Notes under the pieces: generated by a model
Databases searched by the model: none
What the model was told of the DNA's origin: nothing
The model's input: the letters and a program-made list of their open reading frames with translations, nothing else
From: Lactuca virosa
Taxonomy: Eukaryota; Streptophyta; Magnoliopsida; Asterales; Asteraceae
Reading direction: 5' to 3'
NCBI GenBank assembly: GCA_928212115.1
Contig: CAKMRJ010005745.1
Span: 223,056,760-223,120,759 of the forward strand
DNA: 64,000 nt
In this document: piece after piece, positions 13,140-22,921 of the stretch
How the letters are laid out: each line of letters begins with the position of its first letter
How positions within the stretch are numbered: position 1 is the stretch's first letter
Position numbers and translations under genes: made by a program

Positions 13140-13575
13140 ACACCCCACCACCACCACCACCACTCACCATCATTCTAACTTACATTTTCTAGAAAAATCA
13201 ACCACAATCACCACCACCATACTCGTCGTATGCCCGTCGTTGATCGTCGTTGATCAGAACACAATACCATCTGAACAACGAGGAAGATATGTTTATCACA
13301 AATCTGTCGATAATCCCTCTCTAACCCCCTGCCGGAACATTAGCAAAAATTTTGTCGTTGATCTCTCTCTAATCCATCACTTTTTTAGTGAGGGATAAAG
13401 TTCGTTTTTGATTCCATCTTTGACGCTCAATATTCTAGGAGTGCCATTACATCCATTGTCAAAGTCATCACCCTGAGCAACACCACCATAATGACTATTG
13501 TCAACACCAACACCACAATCACTACCATCATCACTCCCACCCACGACCCATCACCCACCAACAAACACCATTCAC
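13140..13575. repeat. CCA/CAC-rich low-complexity sequence
   Basis: Runs of ACC and CAC triplets (13141-13170, 13195-13225, 13470-13575) interrupted by ordinary sequence. No supported reading frame. Confidence 0.6.
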
Positions 13576-13666
13576 CCCCGCACCGCCTTGAGACAATTTC
13601 CGATAACTTGTCAAATTTATGTTCTCAGGCTTCATCGGTGATGGTATAACATGTACTAGTCTTCGA

Positions 13667-13767
13667 CCATAAATCAATCATGATAATCAATACTCCAAAG
13701 TTGTAAATATCGGCTTTGTCAATCAAAAAACAATATTCTGGTGCCATGTAACAACACGTCCCAACAT
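13667..13767 (-). pseudogene. Protein-kinase fragment (subdomains VIII-IX)
   Basis: The minus strand encodes a short stretch with CYMAPEY followed by DKADIYNFGVL. This corresponds to the activation-segment G-T-x-x-Y-M/L-A-P-E-Y motif and the D-I/V-Y-S-F-G-V-L motif of plant receptor-like kinases, in the right order and at about the normal distance. Nothing before it gives the catalytic HRD or DFG motifs in frame, and nothing after it continues the domain. It is therefore an isolated fragment of roughly 34 codons, not a gene. The nearest relatives are probably RLK/Pelle-type kinases, but the piece is too short to assign a subfamily. It sits between inverted segments at 12953 and 15045, so capture by a DNA transposon is possible. 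Confidence 0.65.
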
Positions 13768-14192
13768 ATCCAATATTTCATAAATTAATCTCCAACAATA
13801 ATTTTCAGACAAGAAATCAAGAATCAGTTCTTTATAACTTACATAATGAGGTAAATATTATATAGGACATAGTAGGAGTAGTAAACTTTGGTGGCCTCAA
13901 ACTAGAGGTAGATGCATTGCTCACGATCACACTTCCCATCATGAAAACATTTGTTTGTAAAATATATGCACGTCATGGTCTATTTCCATATACGTATGTT
14001 TCAATAAGGTTAATGGAAGGAGGAACATTGGCTTTCTGGCTACATCCAATGAAAGAGTGTGGTGGTTGAAGAGAAAGCATGAAGCCACAAAGTTTTTAGG
14101 GCTTTCTTTATTTAATTTATAAAATGGCCCCTGTAGTTTATTAATGAGTTAATGAACTAGAAATGTAATGAACTTGAGTCATTGTTTACATT

Positions 14193-14396
14193 AAGGTAAC
14201 TATGTTTTTTTTTCATACACATTTGACCATTGAACTTGTTTGACCTGTTCAAAATAAGGTAATGTGACTGGTAATTAGCGGTAACATTACCCTATTATGA
14301 ACAAGTCAAACAAGTTTACTTGTCAAATATGTACGAAAAAAACATGGTTACCTAAATATGGACAAAAACCAAAGTTCCTTACCTATTTTGGTAATA
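14193..14396. mobile_element. Fold-back MITE copy 1, left arm truncated
   Basis: The left half (GGTAACTATGTTTTT, ACTTGTTTGACC) is repeated inverted in the right half (GGTCAAACAAG-like, AAAACATGGTTACC). The right arm extends through ACCAAAGTTCCTTACC, but the matching outer left arm is missing. The same unit recurs at 14691-14937. Confidence 0.65.
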
Positions 14397-14690
14397 TTGG
14401 GTTCTTGATGTTAAGTGTAAGTAGTCATAAGATCCATTGATATGACATGAAATTGGGTTCTCCGGTATTTGTGTATGAGGAGATGGTCAAGTCTTGGGCC
14501 AACCCAATTTAGGCCCAACTAATTAGGGGTTAGGTTGTATACGCTTAAAGGGCTAGGATGTATGTGCTGTAAGGACCTAAAAACACAGCCTAGCCGGGAC
14601 TAAACTGGGCCAGACCAAGCCTAACATAATTGTTCATTGATTGTCGGAGCCTGATCCCAAGGCACAGTCCCTGAGACGGTTCTTGTCCAG

Positions 14691-14937
14691 TATTACCAAA
14701 ACGGGTAAGAAACTTTGGTTTTTTGTCCATATTTAGGTAACTATGTTATTTTTTGTACACATTTGACCAATAAACTTGTTTGACATGTTCATAATAGGGT
14801 AATACTATCGTAATTACCAGTCATATTACCCTATTTTGAACAGGTCAAACAAGTTCAATGGTCAAATGTGAACGAAAAAAACATGGTTACCTAAATATGG
14901 ACAAAGACCAAAGTTCGTTACCTTTTTAGGTTATTAA
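14691..14937. mobile_element. Fold-back MITE copy 2
   Basis: A near-complete palindromic element of about 247 bp. Outer arms are TTACCAAAACGGGTAAG on the left and its diverged inverse around CGTTACCTTTTTAGG on the right; inner arms carry GTTTGACATGTTC and GAACAGGTCAAAC. No coding sequence. The target duplication is not clear (TA or TTA), so the superfamily is left open. Confidence 0.7.
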
Positions 14938-15195
14938 CCCTTTATTAATATGTTAAAATATCATAAAATAAAAATAGGGTATATAGGTAATTTTACCACA
15001 CATATAAATGGATGTAAACCCTAGGAACCAAAACTGTAAATAACTTTTATTTGTTATAAAGAAAAATACCAACCAGTAGTATAATTCTATACATGTTGTA
15101 ACTCATATGAAGACGAATGGTTGCTCACATTTATCACCTTTATAAGTACATAAAGTCTACACCCATTTGCTTACCCAAACTCTACCAAATAGGGG

Positions 15196-15310
15196 TGTTA
15201 TGTATTTGTCTTGTATATATCATGTATCTCTAGAAACACTTGTAAACACTTCTATGTCTACTGAAAATGTTTTCATGATCCTTTGAGTTGAGATAATTTG
15301 TCATACAACA
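15196..15310 (+). repeat. Possible short LTR of the old Copia element
   Basis: A TGTTATG...CAACA segment of about 115 bp is followed directly by TGCTATCAACAC, which resembles a decayed tRNA-iMet primer-binding site (TGGTATCAGAGC). Position and orientation suit the gag relic at 16598. The call is weak because the PBS match is only 8 of 12. Confidence 0.4.
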
Positions 15311-15322
15311 TGCTATCAACAC

Positions 15323-16597
15323 TTTGCTGAAGGATGGATGCCTCATAATCCACTTTTGTCGCTCAAAGAGTAACAAAAAAAATAAGAAGTTCGAGATTAT
15401 TATTCTCTATAATCCTCAAGTAAGATTTTCTGGATAACTCGTTTATTTCACCTCATTCTTTTTCTTTTTATGATCTTGTAGTTGTGCTTTCATATAAAAA
15501 ATGGGAAATCAAAATCGGAAAAAGAACAATTTCTTTGGATTTTTTTATGTTGTCCAAAGAAAAATGAAATAGTTTTCTTTTGATGTTTAATAATTTTTGG
15601 AAATCTTCAAAATTAAAACGTGTTTTTGAAATTCCAAATGAAAATACATATTTATTTAGATTAAGAATATATGAAGTTCATTTTCATTATCGTTTTGTTT
15701 GGTCGATCGTTTAATGGAATTAAGAAAACACATCACATATCATGTTTTGGAATGAATTTATGAAGAAACTTTTCTTGATCCATTTACAAACTCAATTTTT
15801 AAGAAATTGAAGGCAATAATTATTTATTTACGTGACATCAATGTTTTTTTTGTCTTTTAGTATATGGCTTAAAAAGTTGTTTCAAAACTCTTAACATTGA
15901 AATGAAAAAAATAAAAAGTTTTTTTTTTCTTTTACTTAAAAATGATTTTTTTAAAAAAAATTTGTGTTTATCATTTACAAAATTTATATATTCATATTTA
16001 TGTTGGAAAAATTATGAATTATCCTCAACTAGGCTCAACTATTTTAAATACGATGTCTAGGAAAGTTATAGGAGGTTATTTATATCCTAATGAGACCGGT
16101 TATTAAAATGGTACGCACTTACCATCCTCACCATTTTTCATGGCCGTATTCGAATAGAGCTACCAAAAAGGGTTGAATAAATAATCTTTTCCCTGAATGT
16201 GTTTATATACCGTTGTTGCATCAATTTCTCCCAATCAACCCGTCGTTCGATTATGAAAAAACCATTTACACTTGTGTTTCTCGAACCTGTTGTTTTGAAA
16301 ACAAAGTTCAGTCTAGCAAAAATAGTGGTTCTCGAACCAACCATCTCGAAAAAATGTTTGTGCTACTAAAAACCAAAAACATATAAACCTGTCGTTTTTA
16401 TATGATAATTAATGCAATATTGATCCGTTCACTTCTATACTACTGTGGTCAACAATTGACTAATGTTGACTTATTAGGGAAGACTTACACCACCATTCCT
16501 AGTTTCGACAACTTGCTTTAAAATCAATACTGTCAGTGCAAGTTCTCAACGTTCCCTGAGATTATTACCCAATTGCTATTGGATAAAAAATAGCATC
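15323..16597. other. Decayed leader or gag region, no readable gene
   Basis: AT-rich sequence with long A and T runs. If the LTR at 15196 is real, this is the leader and N-terminal gag of the old Copia element, too decayed to read. Confidence 0.35.
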
Positions 16598-17052
16598 ATT
16601 TTAATGAGAAATAACAATTCTCGTCCAGTTAGGACAAAACCAATGCCAATGCCTGATGCTAATAATGTTCATGGTTGTCAACCATGAAATGGGAACTGAG
16701 ACAAGGGCTAGTCATCCCTAAAACCAAGGAATCATGGTAAGCCTAAAGCTCGCAAATCCAAGCGAGGTTTGGATTCTAATCCGACCAACGTCCTGTGGCT
16801 CCCATGCAATCTCGTACTAAGAACAACAGCAATAGGGTTGTCGTACTAAAGTAACAAATTATGCTAATGAGCAAACTTTGTGTTACAAATTTGGTACTTA
16901 CAGTTATATGCAACAGACTTGTAACGCTACGCTCGAAGAAGTTCAAAACTATCATAAAGGAAGAAAAGTTGGGAAGAAAAGTTGAAGCAAATGCTATCGA
17001 AACAAACACATTCCTTGAGACCCCTTATTTTATGGCTAAAATGGAAAAATAG
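16598..17052 (+). pseudogene. Old Copia gag C-terminal relic
   Basis: Fragments of a Ty1/Copia Gag C-terminus can be read on the plus strand. One at 16598-16670 contains MRNNNSRP followed by a Pro/Asn-rich linker. A Lys/Arg-rich stretch follows near 16740. At 16861-17052 an open segment ends in KVEANAIETN and FLETPYF, like the linker between the Gag zinc knuckle and the protease in plant Copia polyproteins. The CCHC knuckle itself is not intact. Stops and frameshifts separate the pieces, so no protein would be made. The protease starts about 160 bp downstream at 17214. Confidence 0.55.
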
Positions 17053-17213
17053 AGCTATTGTTCAGCTCCATGATTATATATATATTTTTTATCCTTTTGG
17101 ATTATGCTTTCCCATTTAGATATTATCTATCTTTTGGATTATGGTTTGTTTTACGTCGATCATGTTTCTCGAAATAACGTAAAGTTTTCTCTTTATGAAA
17201 TTACTTTCTATGT

Positions 17214-17432
17214 GTGGTCGAATTTAAATTATTTTTACCTTTAGGCACGTATATTGGGTTGGTTGATTGTCTGGTTGATAGTGGTACCACTCATACTATC
17301 CTAAAATGCAAGGATTACTTTATCAACATTACGCCTAAAGTAACTTCAGTGACAACAATTTCGGGCATGTCGACCGTTGTTGAAGGCTTTGGTAAAGCCC
17401 AGTTTATGTTGTTAAATGGTACTCCTTTAACC
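17214..17432 (+). pseudogene. Old Copia protease, interrupted by nested element
   Basis: An open frame contains CLVDSGTTHTIL, the D-S/T-G active-site motif of the Copia aspartic protease, followed by a TTISGMS-like segment and a GFGKAQFML-like strand. These are the usual features of pepsin-like retrotransposon proteases that cut the Gag-Pol polyprotein inside virus-like particles. The frame is cut at 17432 by insertion of the minus-strand SIRE-like element; the last five bases, TAACC, are the target duplication. The other half resumes at 29672 in a compatible frame, so the old element was still readable here when hit, though a stop now lies soon after. The open frame that runs past 17432 uses LTR sequence and is an artefact. 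Confidence 0.8.
17428..17432. repeat. Target-site duplication, left
   Basis: TAACC, repeated exactly at 29667-29671. It brackets the 12.2-kb Copia insertion. Confidence 0.9.
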
Positions 17433-17781
17433 TGTAAGGCCCTGAAATCTAAGATCCGAACCAGCGATCAAACAAATAACAATCAAATAAGATTAGAATG
17501 GAGTAGAAGAAGATTAAACCAAGCTTTGCACACGTTTATATCAAAGAAACGTCAGGTACAACTTGGACACACACACATGGACCGTAAACTCTATGACTCA
17601 ACAACCACTGACAGACTCTGACAAGCCCTATATAAAGGGGAAAGGCTGACCGTAAACAGGTTTACGGCTGTAAACCTGTTCATGGCCGTAAACACATCCA
17701 AACAACTCTATTACATGACAAAAGACCCATTAAGACCTATACATCAGATAGCCTAGCCCAAACTATAAACTAGACCCTTCA
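17433..17781 (-). repeat. 3' LTR of the SIRE-like element
   Basis: 349 bp running from TGTAAGGCCC to CCCTTCA on the plus strand. It carries the TATA segment CTATATAAAGG at 17628-17638 (sense strand CCTTTATATAG) and a cluster of TTTACGG/CCGTAAA half-sites at 17648-17697. It lacks 18 bp, one palindrome half-site unit, present in the other LTR. Confidence 0.95.
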
Positions 17782-17797
17782 ATCTCCCCCTTGGTTT
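17782..17797 (-). other. Polypurine tract
   Basis: On the minus strand the bases next to the 3' LTR read CCAAGGGGGAGAT, a typical Copia PPT that primes plus-strand DNA synthesis. Confidence 0.85.
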
Positions 17798-17822
17798 GAG
17801 GCTAGCTTTGAATTAGTCCTTT

Positions 17823-20595
17823 TCAACGATAAGCACATCGGACCCCCCCCCCCCCCATCGTGCCACTACACATCTCTTTTGCGATGATCTCCACAACCAT
17901 TGACATGTATTCTTTAGCAGCACTCTCGAAGATCTCTTCAGCCACTTTGATCTGATGTTGTGCCAAATGATGAATATCCCACTTTCCGAATTGAAGTAGG
18001 TCTCTTTTGTCGAACAGGCGAAAACAACCATCTTGAAACTTAATGATAGCAGTCGCAGTGGTTTCATCATACACCCAGTAAAGCATATTCACAAGAGATC
18101 CATCACAAAAGTTTTGTAACATAGGAATCTGCCTAACTTGGTTGGTCGGTGGCCACATCATAGTCTGGAAAGGCTGATTTGTCTTGGGATCCAGTATGTC
18201 AGGGAATCTTTTAATGATGGACCCAACAGTCTTCATGTTAGGAAATCCCTTCTTTACTTGGTTCTCCAAATAAAGCTTGAAATGAGTTGCCCGTGGATCA
18301 CCTGATGGATTTGAAAAATGGAGTATTAGATAGTTCTGAAAGATCAACCCTTGTCCATGAACTGAAATCATGGAAGTCTTTGTAATACTCGAAGTTTGAG
18401 CTTTTGCGTCTCACTATCCACATGTTTACCCTATCATGAAAGCCCCATGAGACAATTCCTGATCTATCACCGTACTTGTGTCCAAATCTTTTCTTTTCAA
18501 GATCAGTGACGGTGACTTTGGGTTGATCTCCAGGAGCATTCTGATCTGAGCTCTTCTTGAACGATAGTTGCTTTTTCTTGACGAATGCTGCTAATTTGGC
18601 GCGTTTTAGTGTAGCAACATTGGGTGCTTGAACTGGTTCTTTTTCAAAACGATCAACGATCCGAATTCTTCTTTCAGCGGGCGGGTCAACAGGGGGATCT
18701 TGAGATGAATGACCAAAATTGAATTCTTGAACGGGTGATTTGAACTTGTCGCCAAGTTCCTCTGCCAGTTTCTTCTTCAAGTCAAAGTAGCATGCAGTTA
18801 TGGTTCCCAGGTGTGTTTGCAGATCAGAGATTTGCTTTGATTTCAGAGTCTTATCTGCTTCAAGATCTGCAACACGAATGTTAAGCTGAGCTTTTTCGGG
18901 TTCAAGATCAGCTACACGAATATCAAGCTCAATGTTTTTCTGGTTTAGCACGCCGATCTCCTTTCTAAGTTCGTGCATGGTGGAATCATCCTCTCCTGAG
19001 TGGCTTTCCTCTATAGAAATTCCTTTAGCGCGGGAGGAAGGCACTGAGCTTTGTTGTTGGGCCAGATGCATAGCAAGCCTCTCAGAGGCAGCATCATAAA
19101 AGGCCTAGGAGGAGATGATCCCGGGGGAGCTGATGAACCACCAACTTCAAGAATGGTGCTTGGTCCTTTGTGGGATGGTACAAAATGAATTAGCAGCAAA
19201 AGTAGTTGTTGAAGTAGTTGTTGGTTGAGTCAGATGGCCTTGAGATTGTTCTGGAATGAATACTCCCTGCCTCGGATCAGGTCTTCTCCTTTTCAATAGA
19301 GACTGGGAGGTCTGAGTCGTCAACGGTTCACTCACAGATGGCTCAGTAGTAGGAATAACATCCTCAAGGGGAGGAATCCCTAAAGTTGTCTCCATAGGAG
19401 TTGTAGTGTCAGTTATTTGGTTGGAAGTAGGAGGCGTTGTTTCAAGAACATCTTCTGTATCCCTTATCTCCATTGCTGGATGAGCAACATCACAAATACT
19501 GTCAAAAAACGAGTCAAGGTCTTCATTGGACAAGAGGTTATCATTGCCTCCAAAATTCAAAGAAATGTCATCCTTGTCAAAACTTGAAAGATCAATATCA
19601 TTAAACGAATCATCATCATCTCCTTCATTTTCAGTTGCATCCTCCATCGTTCCCTCATTGTAGTCACTCTCAACATGCACAAATTGCAAGTTATGCTCTT
19701 TAGCCACTACAGCAACAGGTATAACTACATTATCTTCGTGATCTAATACAGGAATAACATCTTCTTCGGAAATGACAGTGTCTTCAGAAGTTACGCGGTC
19801 TGAAGACTCATGAGTCTCAGATGCCTCGCTTGAATCGACAAACATACCAAACTTCACTAAGGGATACTTTCCTTGAAAAGTAACTTTTCCCCTTCGATTT
19901 TGCTTTATTAGCCCGACAGTGTTTGGCCCAAGAGACTTCATGTCTAGAGTTTCTCCTTCTTTAACCATCGCAGGAAATTGCTCGTTGATGAACACTTGAA
20001 TGAACCTTGGATACATCAAGAACTTGTCCCTTGTTTTTCCTTTGATGTTTACAATCAGCTCGTCAAGAATGAACTTAGAGAAGTTGAAACCCAGTCCCGC
20101 AACAAGTGAAATGATGGCAACTGTGTTCCTTAAAGAAATTTCATCCGCGCCAGATTTTCTTCCTGATATGCAGCTCACAAAGACATGAGCTAAGAACCTC
20201 CAGTAAGGTGGTAGCAGCTTCTTCGTTGTTGGAGGAAATTCGCCTTCATAGCCCATCTTGTTGAGAAATTCCTGAACTTGATCGGTTTCAATCTCAGTAG
20301 GGAAGGTAGATTGATCGTTGATTTTCAGAACGTCCCTGATGAATTGTTCTGTTATGATGATTTTGCAACCCTTTACAATAGCTTCAACAGATACAGATCC
20401 ATCTTCTCCTTTCTTTACGTCAGCTGACCTCCAGAATTCTTTGATTATGCCTTGATAAATTGGTGTGGATTCACAGTAAGAGCAGTGGTCAGGCAACATT
20501 CCCTTAATCCATGTATCATTGACTTGAACTCTCCATGAGCAACATGAGGATCAGCCAAAAGAATTGCCAAGTTGTGAGAATTTTAGATCTGCCAT
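17823..20595 (-). pseudogene. Extra 3' ORF of the SIRE-like element
   Basis: One damaged ORF of roughly 900 codons lies between RNase H and the PPT. A likely start is the ATG at 20595 (MADLKFSQ), with frameshifts near 20500-20560, 19071-19147 and 18298-18371. The N-terminal third, read from 20499, has KIIITEQFIRDVL and KFLMYPRFIQVFI, motifs I recall from 3' ORFs of other Asteraceae Copia elements, often annotated as hypothetical proteins. The middle is acidic and Ser/Thr-rich. Next comes a coiled coil with a repeated RVADLE unit (about 18800-18960). The C-terminal part, 18371-17823, is rich in charged and aromatic residues. No transmembrane segment or signal peptide stands out, so an envelope role is not supported. 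Function unknown. Confidence 0.75.
17843..17856 (-). repeat. G14 homopolymer (C14 on plus strand)
   Basis: A pure 14-base run 60 bp from the PPT. It could be a second, expanded polypurine tract, which fits reports of multiple PPTs in Sireviruses as I recall them, or simple slippage. It also makes local assembly length uncertain. Confidence 0.7.
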
Positions 20596-20601
20596 TTCAA
20601 C

Positions 20602-20920
20602 CTGCACAAACCGAGCCAAGTGAGAAAACAATGTATTTAAACATTTAAAATTTGTGTTTTACTCTTGAAACAGGTTAATTAGACTCTTAAATGAATTATA
20701 TGATGAAAAATCAAATTTTGTTGACCAAAACTGAGTTTACGGTCAAAGGGAGTTCACGGCCATAAACTCATGGCCGTAAGCCCCTGGCCGTAATCTCTAA
20801 CCGTAAGCTCTGGTCGTAAGCTCATGGCCGTAAACTTCGAAAACGATTTTTCTTCGATTACACCCTCAATACAGGTCGATTTGATGCGAGAATGGCATTT
20901 TGAGGATCGAAAATAGCATA
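20602..20920 (-). other. Possible leader intron before the 3' ORF
   Basis: On the minus strand a donor-like CAG/GTATGC lies at 20920 and an acceptor-like TTTGTGCAG/GTTG at 20602, just before the ATG at 20595. The 319-bp interval is T-rich toward the acceptor and contains the palindrome cluster. This is a prediction from consensus only. Confidence 0.4.
20733..20835. repeat. Cluster of TTTACGGCC / GGCCGTAA words
   Basis: At least seven half-sites (GTTTACGG, TTCACGGCC, GGCCGTAAG, GGCCGTAAT, ACCGTAAG, GTCGTAAG, GGCCGTAAAC) lie in about 100 bp. It is the same word family as in the element's LTRs and leader, here placed ahead of the 3' ORF. Confidence 0.85.
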
Positions 20921-21040
20921 CCTGCACGTACAATCAGTCAATTTCACAAAAAATTTCAAAGAGTAGAGAGAGAAAATCAGGGTTTACGGCCAGGACAAAC
21001 AAAATGAAGAGGTAAAGAGTTTTCGGCTGGAACTGAAAAC

Positions 21041-21052
21041 CTTATATACTCG
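21041..21052 (-). promoter_or_regulatory. Possible internal TATA box for the 3' ORF
   Basis: The minus strand reads GAGTATATAAGG, a close match to a plant TATA box. About 45 bp downstream the leader carries a TTTACGGCC-type word and a CT-rich tract (TTTTCTCTCTCTACTC), as in many plant 5' leaders. It lies about 450 bp upstream of the ATG at 20595. Use as a promoter is inference. Confidence 0.4.
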
Positions 21053-21055
21053 GTC

Positions 21056-22554
21056 CAAAATCTATGGGCTGCTACCCATAATGCTTTAAAAATAAAGTCC
21101 AATACCCAAAATTTTTAAAAATAAAAACATTTTGAGGACTAAAAATAAAATAAAAATAAAATGAAACAAATTTTAAAAATCAAACTAAAATATTATTATT
21201 ATTATTTAAAAATTTTAGTATTTGAAAAAATGAAAATAAAATAAAAATAAAAAATAAAAAATAAAAAATAAAAATAAAATTGAAATTAAAATAAATTAAC
21301 ACTAATTTCACCTCAACTAACGCTAATAATATTTTTGTGATATTGGGATCAAAGTTGTTAGACAGCCTTAATCCACTTATCGGTACTTCTACCTTCATGT
21401 CCATGTCTGGTCGATCGTCGGTATTGTGGTCCACTTAAGCACGAAAAATTGTGACAAATTTTTGGACATGCTATAAGTTACAAGACATTTTGATCCTATG
21501 TTCCTAGATAAACTTCCTAAGGACCATTCAGCTGACGACGACCAAGGATATTGTTGTCCACCTAAATTGAGCAACGAGATCTACAGACAACCTATAAATG
21601 TTCAATTTTGGTTGTACTAGAACGTGTTTCCCGCTTCCTGATATACCCCAATAATCAAGGACTTCCAGAATACTCCTTACTTCAGATGAGCAGACAATTA
21701 TTAAGGAAGAAGTCAGATTTAGAATGCATATGTTGTACACTCAGGTCGGATATCTTCCAATCACGCAGAGAGTGAAACATATGACTAACTAGAGTTTAGA
21801 TGGATTGAGAAGTAGAAGGTTACATATGCTGTGTACCAGGTCGGATTGTTAATCACGCAAAGGAGACAACATATGGCTAACAAGTAGGAAGAATAGCATA
21901 GAAGAAGATGCAGAGAGACAGAGTTGCATATGTTGCAGTCCAGGTCGGATATTTCGATCACACAGAGGAGGTAACATATGACTGACAGTAAGAAAGAAAG
22001 AAAATAACTTTCTACAGACCTAATTTATCGGAATTCCCCAATTGCCCAGTCAATACCGGAATTAAGGACAAAGTCCGCACATCGAGGAAAAGTTAATCCA
22101 CAGTTCTAGATACAAATCATTTAATGTATCCGCAGATTCCCATGTATATCTCTCTGCTCAACCTACCCAAGCGTCGTATTGTCAGGCTAAATGGAACTAT
22201 CTAGGTCAAGATTTGTCAGGTCTCTAAATTCCTTAAGTTCATCTGATCCTAGTCAAGTCCATTTTAAAAACTTTCGTGCCTACCAGCGCATCGAAAAAAG
22301 AGCTTAGACAATTCAACTTTGGTACCTTACACAGATTCAGATTGCCTGTTATCACATGATTATATCACTTCCCAACACATCACCTACAAACAAAAACTAT
22401 CAGCAACATATTTTTGATTTTTTGATTTTCTAATGTTTTTGGATTTTGAATTTTTTAAATTTTTGTTTGGTTTTTGTATATTTATCCCCCTAAATTTGTG
22501 CATGGGAGAGAATGAAATTAAAATGCGCAAATTTAAACTAACCTAAAGCAAAAA
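21056..22554 (-). other. Non-coding spacer between RNase H and the 3' ORF
   Basis: No reading frame is supported. It includes an A/T-rich tract with many AAAATAAAA words at 21120-21290 and three imperfect hairpin repeats at 21727-21985. Confidence 0.6.
21727..21985. repeat. Three imperfect hairpin repeats
   Basis: Units at about 21727-21785, 21822-21878 and 21931-21985 share the order CATATG(T/C)TG, CAGGTCGGAT, AATCACGCA-like, then AACATATG. Their outer words are inverted, so each unit could fold into a stem of 8-9 bp with a conserved loop. Confidence 0.75.
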
Positions 22555-22921
22555 TTAGTCCTGAAAACGTATCATTTTCAAAAAGCTCACAAGCACATCG
22601 AATCGAGCTTTGTTAAACGGCTTTGTGAATAGATCCGCCACATTATTAGCAGTGGGAACCTGTTCCAGCCGAATGAGCGAATGCTCAAAACAATCTCTGA
22701 TGAAATGAAATTTGATATCAATGTGCTTGGTTTTCGAATGTTGGACTGGATTTTTTTGCGATCTGAATTGCAGCCTCATTATCACAAAAAATAGGGGTTT
22801 CTAGGTAGTTCAAACTGTAATCCAACAGCTGATGTTGGATCCAGATAACTTGAGAACAACAAGCAGAGGCAACAACATATTTCGCTTCTGCTGTTGAGGT
22901 TGAGACGGTGTGCTGTTTTTT
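22555..22921 (-). pseudogene. Copia RNase H C-terminus, broken
   Basis: This continues the RT/RNase H protein after a frame break near 22922. On the minus strand, 22785-22555 encodes HSKTKHIDIKFHFIRDC and NNVADLFTKPF, the conserved end of Copia RNase H and Pol (H-I-x-x-K-x-H-F-I-R...D-x-x-T-K). A stretch in another frame between 22922 and 22790 contains an altered T-A-E-A-K-Y motif and ASACCSQ, which is the middle of the same domain. The enzyme would degrade the RNA strand of the RNA-DNA hybrid during reverse transcription. With at least two frame changes it cannot be made intact. The next feature in element sense is the non-coding spacer. Confidence 0.8.

Noticed and set aside
17433..17621. 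Continuation of the old Copia protease frame into the LTR
   Set aside because: The frame after 17432 is LTR sequence of the nested element; the true continuation is at 29672.
18298..20499. Envelope gene call for the SIRE 3' ORF
   Set aside because: No signal peptide, cleavage site or hydrophobic anchor is visible; only the position matches the old env-like label.
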